Assembly: GCA_903851225.1 (NCBI GenBank)
Contig: CAINNT010000049.1
Span: 1-6,211, forward strand
DNA: 6,211 nucleotides
Reading direction: 5' to 3'
From: an uncultured Chloroflexota bacterium
GTDB lineage: Bacteria; Chloroflexota; Limnocylindria; Limnocylindrales; Limnocylindraceae
The notes beneath the pieces are model-generated. The model saw only the letters and a program-made list of their open reading frames with translations. It had not been told where the DNA came from and made no database searches. This document shows positions 1 through 5,405 of this stretch, one piece after another; the stretch's first letter is position 1, and every line of letters starts with the position of its first letter. Made by a program: the position numbers and the translations under genes.

Positions 1-472
1 CGTCGCGCTCAATCCGCACGAGGAGTGTGTGCCCGCCTGAAACCACCAGCCCGATCGCCGGAAGCGTTGGTTCCTCGGCGCCTTCAGCGTCGGTTAGCCA
101 TGCGGCACGAAGATGCCCCTCCAAGTGGTTCACAGGAAGCATAGGTAGCCCACGCGCCCACGCCCAGGCGCTACCAACTCCAGCGCCGACAAGTAGAGAG
201 CCAACTAGGCCCGGGCCGGTTGTGAGCGCTACACCTTCAATCTTCCCCGCGACGCCGAGTCGTTCGGCTTCCAGCAGCACCTCGTTCAAAAGGCGGGGCA
301 ACCACTCATGATGGGCGCGCGCCGCTACCTCGGGAATCACGCCGCCGAACGGTGCATGGACCGCGGTCTGGCTTGCAACGCGTTCGGCGAGGACCGCTCG
401 ACCATCGCGCACGAGAGCTACTGCGCTCTCATCGCAGCTTGATTCAATTGCCAATAGCAGACGATCACGCAC
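1..472 (-). CDS. tsaD: tRNA N6-adenosine threonylcarbamoyltransferase TsaD (N-terminal 157 residues; 3' end beyond window)
   Basis: TsaD is the catalytic subunit that transfers the threonylcarbamoyl group from TC-AMP to N6 of A37 in ANN-decoding tRNAs, acting with TsaB and TsaE in the cytoplasm. I translated it from a GTG at 472. The protein opens VRDRLLLAIESSCDESAVAL, the usual TsaD N-terminus with the first phosphate motif. It continues with HAPFGGVIPEVAARAH (residues 39-54), GPGLVGSLLVG (86-96), the metal-binding H116-L-E-G-H120 and SGGHT (145-149). Family members are about 340 residues, so a little under half is visible. The end at position 1 is the window edge, not a real stop. The gene overlaps the rimI stop by 8 bp (GTGCGTGA), and a GGAG lies 10 nt before the GTG. 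No in-frame ATG fits the family start better. Identification is very secure; the exact start is likely but not proven. Confidence 0.96.
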   Translation of the reverse strand, partial: MRDRLLLAIESSCDESAVALVRDGRAVLAERVASQTAVHAPFGGVIPEVAARAHHEWLPRLLNEVLLEAERLGVAGKIEGVALTTGPGLVGSLLVGAGVGSAWAWARGLPMLPVNHLEGHLRAAWLTDAEGAEEPTLPAIGLVVSGGHTLLVRIERD

Positions 473-986
473 GGGCGGAACGCTCCAAAACCTGCCCACG
501 TAGTTTGACTTCGGTGGCAAGTTGGGCCGGGCTTTCCAGTTCCGCCGTCGTCATCACCAACGCATCCTCGCCGTTGTCATCGTAGTAACGAATGCGCCGA
601 CCAACCTCCGCAAAACCGAACGAGCGATACAGTCGCTGAGCCTCGACGTTGGAAACACGCACATCTAACGTTGCCACGCGAGCTCCGCCTCGCCGAGCCT
701 CCTGGAGGAGCTCTAGGAGCAGCACCGTCGCGACACCAGCCCGCCGATTCGCCGGGAGCACGGCCATGGTGGTGATATGCGCCTCATCGACCATCAACCA
801 GATGCCACCAAACCCAACGAGCGCGCCGTCGATGCGCGCCCCAATGTATCGAGCCAATCGATTGGTTGTTAGCTCGGTGGCGTATGCGCTCGTTGGCCAG
901 GGTGTGGTGAATGATGCCTTCTCAATCAACGCAACTTCCGCGAGGTCGTCAACGGTAAGTGGCGCGAGCAAAGGTAGGCTCATCAT
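465..986 (-). CDS. rimI: GNAT-family protein N-acetyltransferase RimI
   Basis: This is a single-domain GNAT acetyltransferase of the RimI family, which acetylates protein N-termini (ribosomal protein S18 in enterobacteria) using acetyl-CoA. Visible family motifs are IEKASFTTPW (residues 21-30), the central strand leading into HITTMAV (70-76), the acetyl-CoA loop RRAGVA (81-86), LDVRVSN (107-113), LYRSFGF (119-125) and the RRIRYYDDNGEDALVM end (130-145). The general-acid Tyr of RimI corresponds to Tyr120. The catalytic Glu of enterobacterial RimI (LEVR) is Asp108 here. About 25 residues follow the GNAT core and are probably a flexible tail. The chosen start is the first of two tandem ATG codons (986 and 983). 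It overlaps the tsaB stop in an ATGA arrangement, with GGGAG 9 nt upstream and GAGG 4 nt upstream; the second ATG is equally possible. Position between tsaB and tsaD is the common bacterial arrangement and supports RimI over other GNAT enzymes. The natural substrate cannot be told from sequence. Confidence 0.93.
   Translation of the reverse strand: MMSLPLLAPLTVDDLAEVALIEKASFTTPWPTSAYATELTTNRLARYIGARIDGALVGFGGIWLMVDEAHITTMAVLPANRRAGVATVLLLELLQEARRGGARVATLDVRVSNVEAQRLYRSFGFAEVGRRIRYYDDNGEDALVMTTAELESPAQLATEVKLRGQVLERSARA
483..486 (-). promoter_or_regulatory. Ribosome binding site of tsaD
   Basis: On the minus strand GGAG is followed by a 10-nt spacer and the GTG at 472. It lies inside the end of rimI. 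It supports the GTG start, which would otherwise rest only on protein alignment and the overlap with the rimI stop. Confidence 0.5.
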
Positions 987-1510
987 TGAGCCTCGCTCCC
1001 GCGTGCAGGGGCTGGATAGCGCAAGGTGATGTGCTCAACATTCGGGCCAGCCGTTTCCACGAGTGCGCAGGGACCACGCCCACGAATCTCTTCCTGGGTC
1101 ACGCGCGGTGAGGCGGCAATGCGCGGCACGATGATGGCACCCTTCTCCGACACCTCGAGTGATTCTCGAGCTCCAAGAGCAATAGAGAACGGCCGTTGCA
1201 CCGCCTCCCAGTGAGCACGATCGGAGGCACTCTCTCGTAGCGGTAGTTTTAGTGCCGCGGCGATTCCAACACCGGCGGAGGCGGCGACCCGTACACCGCT
1301 GTAACTCCCAGGACCAGTCCCAATCACCACACCGGTGAGCGCCATGCGCTCGGCTTGATCAGGGATGAGGCGATTGATGCGCTCCAAGAGTGGCCGCTCG
1401 TAGAGATCATCCTCAGCAACGCAGACCAACGCTCCGTGGCGATCCTCGACGATCGCCACGATGCCAAAGCCGAGCGAGCCATCGAGTACCAGCGTGCGCG
1501 CCTTACCCAC
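983..1510 (-). CDS. tsaB: tRNA threonylcarbamoyladenosine biosynthesis protein TsaB (short form)
   Basis: TsaB is a non-catalytic, actin-fold paralogue of TsaD. It dimerises with TsaD and with TsaE assembles the bacterial t6A synthase. The N-terminal half is recognisable: TLVLDGSLGFGIVAI (residues 6-20, in place of the usual xLxIDTS start), YERPLLERINRL, and the diagnostic GTGPGSYSGVRVAASAGVGIAAALKLPL spanning about residues 64-91. The protein is 175 residues against roughly 220-230 for the family; the shortening lies in the C-terminal half, where the usual D-A-R-R-G-E-V-Y motif is replaced by IALGARESLEV. I prefer the GTG at 1510 to the one at 1522. It puts the first beta strand close to the N-terminus, has GAGGG 5 nt upstream, and gives an 8-bp overlap with the tsaE stop (GTGGGTAA). 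Identity rests on the conserved motif plus position between tsaE and rimI-tsaD. Confidence 0.93.
   Translation of the reverse strand: MGKARTLVLDGSLGFGIVAIVEDRHGALVCVAEDDLYERPLLERINRLIPDQAERMALTGVVIGTGPGSYSGVRVAASAGVGIAAALKLPLRESASDRAHWEAVQRPFSIALGARESLEVSEKGAIIVPRIAASPRVTQEEIRGRGPCALVETAGPNVEHITLRYPAPARGSEAQ
1435..1460 (-). repeat. Perfect 10-bp inverted repeat with 6-nt loop inside tsaB
   Basis: The arms CGTGGCGATC and GATCGCCACG are exact reverse complements separated by CTCGAC (plus strand). The structure begins about 50 nt downstream of the tsaB start and encodes part of GIVAIVEDRHG. It is long and GC-rich enough to form a stable mRNA hairpin. No U-run follows on either strand, so it does not look like an intrinsic terminator. 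It may simply reflect codon choice. Confidence 0.6.
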
Positions 1511-1994
1511 GATCGCCCTCACTCAAACCAAATGTCGTGGCAAGCACCGCGCGGAGTCCAGGTCGCGCCCCGCTGATGGTTGCAGAGCGTGCACCGTCCG
1601 GCTCTACTGCCGCAAGGAGAACGCGAAGAGTCCCCGGCTCTTCTCCGTCGAGACCCCCGAGGTGTTCAGGCCACTCGATTAGCGTGACCCCCTGCTCCTG
1701 TCGCTCATCGATCACCCCTGCGCGTAATGCGTCCGTCCCAACGGGAAGTCGGTAGGCATCCACATGCCAGATCGGCAGATCACCGCGATGCTCTGCAACA
1801 TAGATGAACGTTGGTGAGGTCAACTCTGGTTCAGCATGCAGCGCCACACCGATCGCGCGCGCAAGCGTTGTCTTGCCACTCCCGAGGTCTCCAGAGAGGA
1901 GAACGCGGTCGCCTGGGTGGAGTGACGTGCCTATTGCGGCACCGAGCGCAGTCGTTGCTGCAAGGCTTTCAAGCGCAATGGTGACGACGTTCAC
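1503..1994 (-). CDS. tsaE: tRNA threonylcarbamoyladenosine biosynthesis ATPase TsaE
   Basis: TsaE is the P-loop ATPase that binds the TsaB-TsaD dimer and drives turnover in t6A synthesis. The 163-residue product has the family length and all its marks: Walker A GDLGSGKTT (residues 35-43), the switch-like TSPTFIYV (59-66), HVDAYRL (77-83) and the Walker-B-like LIEWPEHL (105-112). About 30 residues follow the conserved core and are variable in the family. The start is a GTG at 1994 that shares bases with the TGA of the preceding gene (GTGA, 4-bp overlap). I see no good Shine-Dalgarno sequence before it, so expression probably relies on translational coupling. It is followed directly by tsaB, its partner. 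Identification is secure; the start codon is the best available but lacks ribosome-binding-site support. Confidence 0.96.
   Translation of the reverse strand: MNVVTIALESLAATTALGAAIGTSLHPGDRVLLSGDLGSGKTTLARAIGVALHAEPELTSPTFIYVAEHRGDLPIWHVDAYRLPVGTDALRAGVIDERQEQGVTLIEWPEHLGGLDGEEPGTLRVLLAAVEPDGARSATISGARPGLRAVLATTFGLSEGDRG
1516..1520 (-). promoter_or_regulatory. Ribosome binding site deciding the tsaB start
   Basis: On the minus strand GAGGG precedes the GTG at 1510 by 5 nt. The alternative GTG at 1522 overlaps this site and would add four residues not expected in TsaB, so this site favours 1510. Confidence 0.55.
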
Positions 1995-3658
1995 GCGGTC
2001 AGGCGCTGCAGGTCACCAAGGGGGAGCACGACGAGATCACCGTTAATCTCGACAGCACCCAATGGATCAGATGAGAGCGCATCGGCTAGCCCCCGCCAAG
2101 TGCCATAGGAGCCTGCTCGCGCGCCGCCGATCACCACGGTATCCGCAGCCAAACGCTCTGATGCCACGCGGTCAGAAGTGGTGATGAGTCCTGCTGGATG
2201 CCGCTCTAGGCGCACCTCGCACTCGTGCAGAGATGCAAGTGCCTTCCCGACCTCTCCTGCCCACTCGTCGCTTTCACGGCGCCCACCGAGGATCAGAAGG
2301 CCAAAGGGGGACGGGGCGACCCCTGCGGCAACTCGCCGATCGATGGAGGCGCTCAGCGCCTCGCGCTCGCCGTCGCTCAAGCTTCCGACCACAACCCCGC
2401 GAATGCCGACCGCTCGAGCGCGCAGCACGGTCTCGGGTGATACCGAGACGAGGGCGAGTATCCCTGCTTTCTGCGCCGCGGCCCAGCCACGACTGTCGGG
2501 CTCTGTCGCCGAGAAGTAGAGACTCCCGGCAACCTCGTCACCAAGTAGGAGGCGGCCGCCTAGCCCACCAAGAGCGCTCGCCGACCGTGGAAGAATCTCC
2601 AACGGTGCGGCCATGGGAAGCACCTGTGAGGGCCGCGCATTTCTTGGGACGTCTACAACGCCGATGAACGGGACGCCCCGCACGATGGCAATACCCAGAA
2701 GGCCGCCGCACAACTCAGCGGAAACTGCGCGCTCATCCATCACAACTTCGATATCGGCGTATTCTCCCGCCGCAAGCTCAAACGCCAACACGTCGTCCAC
2801 CTGCAGCGCGTGCTCATCTCCACCGGCGTGAACGAGCACCTCTGCATCCGGGTTATCGACTACCACCAGCAGGTCGCCTGCCGGGAGGAGCAGTTGCTCA
2901 GCGGTGGCGCGAGCCAGCTCCGCACCTGTGGTCTCGTCAAGTTGTCCCGTGCCAATCGCAGCAATGACCCCACTACGGTCGAGCAAGATGGTGGTGCGTC
3001 CGAGGGGAACCAGTGGGGCGAGTGCTGCAAGCTGCACGGCGCCTGAAGCGAGATACGCGCCAAGTTGACCGGTGGCAATGAAGGCCGCACCGTTCGGCGA
3101 CGCGCCAGCTTCATCCCAGTGTTCTGCCAGCGCCCGAAGTGCATCGGCGCAGGCGGCCGCACGGATCTGGTCGCCTAAGTCATCGCGACCCGACATCGGT
3201 CGATCTGCAATATCTCCCAGTCGATCTGCAATCTCGGCGCGATCGAGCTCCCCAAGGGAGCGGAGGACTGCATCACAACGTCGACGGCGCTCCGCGGCAT
3301 CGCCCGGAATCAGGGCCGCTTCAGGGGCGGATAGAAGTTCACCGACTGCGGTTGGCGTGGCCCATGCGACACGACCCGCATCATGCGCGATATCAAGGAT
3401 CACGATGGGAATTCCAAACGCCTCGGCACAGCGGCTCGCCGCCCGTCCGAGCACATCTGGATCGCCGCGTAGGGTCGTCGAAATTCTGGCCTTGGCATCG
3501 ACGCCGGCCATACTTTGCAGCAGCTGTTCCACAGCGCTGATCTTGGCCCCGGCGGGTAGCGCGATGCTGCTGAGCAAACGTGTTGGTTCAGCATCAGACA
3601 TCAACGCGTAAAAGCTGCGATCGCGATCTTCACGCACCAAGAGATATGACGTTCGCAT
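1991..3658 (-). CDS. Uncharacterised 555-residue protein, probably MutL/GlmL-like (actin-like ATPase fold) with C-terminal extension
   Basis: Function unknown. What is seen: 555 residues, no signal peptide or clear membrane segment, Ala/Gly/Leu-rich alternating strands. Residues about 85-240 follow the order I know from glutamate-mutase-L (MutL/GlmL) proteins of Chloroflexota: a beta strand IPIVILDIAHDAGRVAWA (83-100) where MutL carries an ASKHA phosphate loop, a helix ADRLGDIADRP (144-153), a helix IRAAACADALRAL (165-177), then FIATGQLGAYLASGAVQLAA (193-212) and RTTILLDRSGVIAAIG (221-236). In MutL the corresponding stretches are a GSGG loop and a leucine/LD-rich strand before ALG. Residues 316-335 contain ELCGGLLGIAIV, like the MutL C-terminus. 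After this come a Rossmann-like region (ARAVGIRGVVVGSLSDGE, 414-431) and an end GSYGTWRGL...LVVLPLGDLQRL (516-553) that recalls a small beta-barrel/KOW-type domain. The phosphate loop lacks the usual D-x-G-[ST]-x-x-[TS] pattern, so nucleotide binding is doubtful. ATG at 3658 shares one base with the alr stop (TGATG), and the 3' end shares 4 bp with tsaE. The family call is inference from memory of motif order, not a search. Confidence 0.55.
   Translation of the reverse strand: MRTSYLLVREDRDRSFYALMSDAEPTRLLSSIALPAGAKISAVEQLLQSMAGVDAKARISTTLRGDPDVLGRAASRCAEAFGIPIVILDIAHDAGRVAWATPTAVGELLSAPEAALIPGDAAERRRRCDAVLRSLGELDRAEIADRLGDIADRPMSGRDDLGDQIRAAACADALRALAEHWDEAGASPNGAAFIATGQLGAYLASGAVQLAALAPLVPLGRTTILLDRSGVIAAIGTGQLDETTGAELARATAEQLLLPAGDLLVVVDNPDAEVLVHAGGDEHALQVDDVLAFELAAGEYADIEVVMDERAVSAELCGGLLGIAIVRGVPFIGVVDVPRNARPSQVLPMAAPLEILPRSASALGGLGGRLLLGDEVAGSLYFSATEPDSRGWAAAQKAGILALVSVSPETVLRARAVGIRGVVVGSLSDGEREALSASIDRRVAAGVAPSPFGLLILGGRRESDEWAGEVGKALASLHECEVRLERHPAGLITTSDRVASERLAADTVVIGGARAGSYGTWRGLADALSSDPLGAVEINGDLVVLPLGDLQRLTA
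3200..3232 (-). repeat. Short in-frame direct repeat within the MutL-like gene
   Basis: TCGATCTGCAAT (plus strand) occurs at 3200-3211 and again at 3221-3232, exactly 21 bp apart. On the coding strand this gives IADRLGD followed by IADRPMS (residues 143-156). The period is one heptad, so it may be a small tandem duplication in a helix. Confidence 0.6.
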
Positions 3659-4869
3659 CAGGTTACATCCACGTAGTGATACCCGCGAAGGTCTCGCACG
3701 GCAACGGGCCGACCGGCAACGGTGTACACGCGCGCGAGTCGACTGGTGAAACTGGTAGACACCTCATTGGTGATGGTCTTCCGACGCTTGGCAACGTCGA
3801 CGGACTCGATGAGATCTGCACCTGATTGCCCAATGAAGACGACCTCATCTTGTTCGGCAAGATCCTTGGCGGGGTGATCGGTTGCATCAATGGTGATGGA
3901 ATCCATCGCAATCGTTCCGACAACGGGGAGTCGCACGCCGCGAACCAGCACCTCGGCGACTCCCCTCTCGTGGTAGGAGATTCCATCGGCATACCCGATT
4001 GGTAGCGTGATGATTCGGGATTCTCGCTCCGCCACGAATGCCGGACCGTACCCGACACCGTGCCCCGCGGGGAGTGATGCGATGCGCACGGGGCGTGCGG
4101 CAAGGCCGTATACCCTTTCGATGCCGATCGCTGCCGCCGTCATTGTTGGCCGAAGCGCGTTGGGCACCACGCCAAAGAGGGCGATTCCTGCACGTGCAAC
4201 CCGCTGGGTCCCTCCGATAGTGAGCAGCCCGCCAGACCCTACCAAGTGCGATTCAAGGTCTGGGACCTGTGTCGCGGCCTGCTCGAGCACCTCTTCTTGC
4301 AGGCGTGATCGATCAACGTCCTCGGCAGCAGTCAAATGGCTCCAGATACTCCGCAGTGAAATGTTCGGGCTGCTGCGAAGCAACGCAAGCTGAGCGGCAA
4401 GTTCGCTGGGCAAAATGCCGTCTCGTCCAAGGCCCGTATCCACTTCGATGTCGACACTTAGCGGCGGTAGGCCAGCGAGATCCACGCCCAGCAGCTCGCG
4501 CACTACGGCTGGTGAAGAGGCGGTAACGCCAATCCCCATCGCAGCAGCGTCTCGCAGATGCGCAGGGGCCACGCGCCAAAGGGCACGCACCGGGTCTGTG
4601 ATCCCTGCGTCGCGAAGCTCTTGTGCCTCATCAAACGTGGCAACAAGCACCGCTCGCGCCCCAGCGTCGAGCGCGGCGCGTGCAACAGCCACCGCGCCAA
4701 GGCCGTAGGCATCGGCCTTCAGCACCACATCGAGGTGGCCACCCGAAGGGAGCTTTCCCTTCAAAGCGCGAACGTTGTTTGCGATCGCATCAAGCCGGAC
4801 CTCGACCCAGGCGTCACGGCCCAGCGCGGGTAGGCCAGCCTGTTGAACCAGTTCGGGAATCCCGCTCAT
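3658..4869 (-). CDS. alr: Alanine racemase Alr
   Basis: PLP-dependent, fold-type III enzyme that interconverts L- and D-alanine and supplies D-Ala for peptidoglycan. At 403 residues it is slightly longer than the usual 360-390. Landmarks: the Schiff-base lysine in VLKADAYGLGA (K51), DTGLGRDG (145-152, with the carboxylate-side Arg148), SHL with His177, the pyridine-N Arg226 in RVARAGIALFG, the catalytic Tyr274 in GVGYG, LPIGYADG (289-296) and GTIAMD (318-323). The phosphate-site motif usually written [IV]xYE reads I366-T-N-E here, so Asn368 replaces a Tyr that lines the substrate entry in other Alr proteins. The open frame extends far upstream, but the ATG at 4869 fits the family, overlaps the acpS stop by 4 bp (ATGA), and has GGGAGG 8 nt upstream. 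Its stop shares one base with the next ATG. Alternatives within fold-type III (such as serine or other amino-acid racemases) cannot be wholly excluded but the core motifs and operon favour Alr. Confidence 0.95.
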   Translation of the reverse strand: MSGIPELVQQAGLPALGRDAWVEVRLDAIANNVRALKGKLPSGGHLDVVLKADAYGLGAVAVARAALDAGARAVLVATFDEAQELRDAGITDPVRALWRVAPAHLRDAAAMGIGVTASSPAVVRELLGVDLAGLPPLSVDIEVDTGLGRDGILPSELAAQLALLRSSPNISLRSIWSHLTAAEDVDRSRLQEEVLEQAATQVPDLESHLVGSGGLLTIGGTQRVARAGIALFGVVPNALRPTMTAAAIGIERVYGLAARPVRIASLPAGHGVGYGPAFVAERESRIITLPIGYADGISYHERGVAEVLVRGVRLPVVGTIAMDSITIDATDHPAKDLAEQDEVVFIGQSGADLIESVDVAKRRKTITNEVSTSFTSRLARVYTVAGRPVAVRDLRGYHYVDVT

Positions 4870-5405
4870 CCCTCGGCCCTCCCAACCGACTCCGCCCGAA
4901 GGGCAAGCTCCTCGCGTCGAAGCGCCTTGATGCGCTCGATGCGCGCGAGAAGCGTCGCCTCCGCGGCGTCCAGGTCTTCTCCGATCTGTGGCGGGAAGAG
5001 ATACCGACCACCGGCGGTTCGGACGGCGTAGGCGACCGCAACCGCATACTCGCGCTCGTGGGTAATTGAGATGGCGATGTGCGAGATACCCAACTGCGTC
5101 GCCCGGGCTGCAGCGCGAGCGTGGAGTCGCACTGATGGCTGCCCAGTTGGAAGTCGCTCCACCTCGATCTCTTGCCAGCCGATACCGCGAACCCCAAGCC
5201 CGAGAACCTTTGAAACGGCCTCTTTGGCCGCCCACCTCCCCGCCATCGTCTCGGGACGGCCTCTCACATACGCACGCTCGGCGGAGGTCAACACGCGTGA
5301 CTCAAAGCGCTCTGGGTGTCGTCGCAAGACGTTCGCGATTCGCTCCACCCGAATGATGTCGATACCGATCTCGGGCGTGCCTGTGACGTGCTCTCCCCCG
5401 TCCAT
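4866..5405 (-). CDS. acpS: Holo-[acyl-carrier-protein] synthase AcpS with C-terminal extension
   Basis: AcpS transfers 4'-phosphopantetheine from CoA to the serine of apo-ACP, activating it for fatty-acid synthesis. The conserved N-terminal motif is PEIGIDIIRVERI (residues 11-23, Mg-binding Asp16), followed by RFESRVLTSAE (33-43), AGRWAAKEAVSKVLG (55-69, catalytic Lys61-Glu62 pair), GWQEIEV (76-82) and SITHEREYAVAVA (113-125). AcpS proteins normally end close to this point, at about 120-130 residues. Here about 50 more residues follow, rich in Ala, Glu, Arg and Leu, with a stretch DAAEATLLARIERIKALRRE (about 146-165) that could form an amphipathic or coiled-coil helix. There is no stop or frameshift in between and the tail reaches the alr start, so it appears genuine. 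The ATG at 5405 shares one base with the glmS stop (TAATG); no strong Shine-Dalgarno sequence is seen, which suggests coupling to glmS. Confidence 0.94.
   Translation of the reverse strand: MDGGEHVTGTPEIGIDIIRVERIANVLRRHPERFESRVLTSAERAYVRGRPETMAGRWAAKEAVSKVLGLGVRGIGWQEIEVERLPTGQPSVRLHARAAARATQLGISHIAISITHEREYAVAVAYAVRTAGGRYLFPPQIGEDLDAAEATLLARIERIKALRREELALRAESVGRAEG
4878..4883 (-). promoter_or_regulatory. Ribosome binding site deciding the alr start
   Basis: On the minus strand GGGAGG is followed by an 8-nt spacer and the ATG at 4869. It lies inside the last codons of acpS. The open frame continues to 5235 without this signal, so the site sets the start at 4869. Confidence 0.7.

Noticed and set aside
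27..311. Plus-strand open frame of 94 codons opposite tsaD
   Set aside because: It is antisense to a clearly conserved TsaD coding region and is Ser/Pro/Arg-rich low-complexity sequence, typical of a shadow frame in GC-rich DNA.
1154..1170. CTCGAG repeated around TGATT in tsaB
   Set aside because: Six-base arms of a self-palindromic site; expected by chance in GC-rich coding sequence.
1511..1522. GTG at 1522 as the tsaB start
   Set aside because: It would add four residues before the expected N-terminus and overlaps the GAGGG that serves the GTG at 1510.
2346..2362. 17-bp near-perfect palindrome GAGGCGCT-C-AGCGCCTC
   Set aside because: It is short, lies within coding sequence with Ala/Ser codons, has an impossible one-base loop unless partly open, and no U-run follows.
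3072..3611. Plus-strand open frame of 179 codons opposite the MutL-like gene
   Set aside because: Composition is Ala/Ser/Arg-rich with no recognisable motif, and the opposite strand fits the continuous coupled gene series, so it is a shadow.
3618..4787. GCGATCGC octamers near 3618 and 4779, like the HIP1 repeat of cyanobacteria
   Set aside because: Only two copies occur, the gene order and protein motifs do not point to cyanobacteria, and GATC-containing codons are frequent throughout the window.
4870..5235. Upstream extension of the alr frame to 5235
   Set aside because: It overlaps acpS out of frame, shows no Alr-like sequence, and the ATG at 4869 has a good ribosome binding site.
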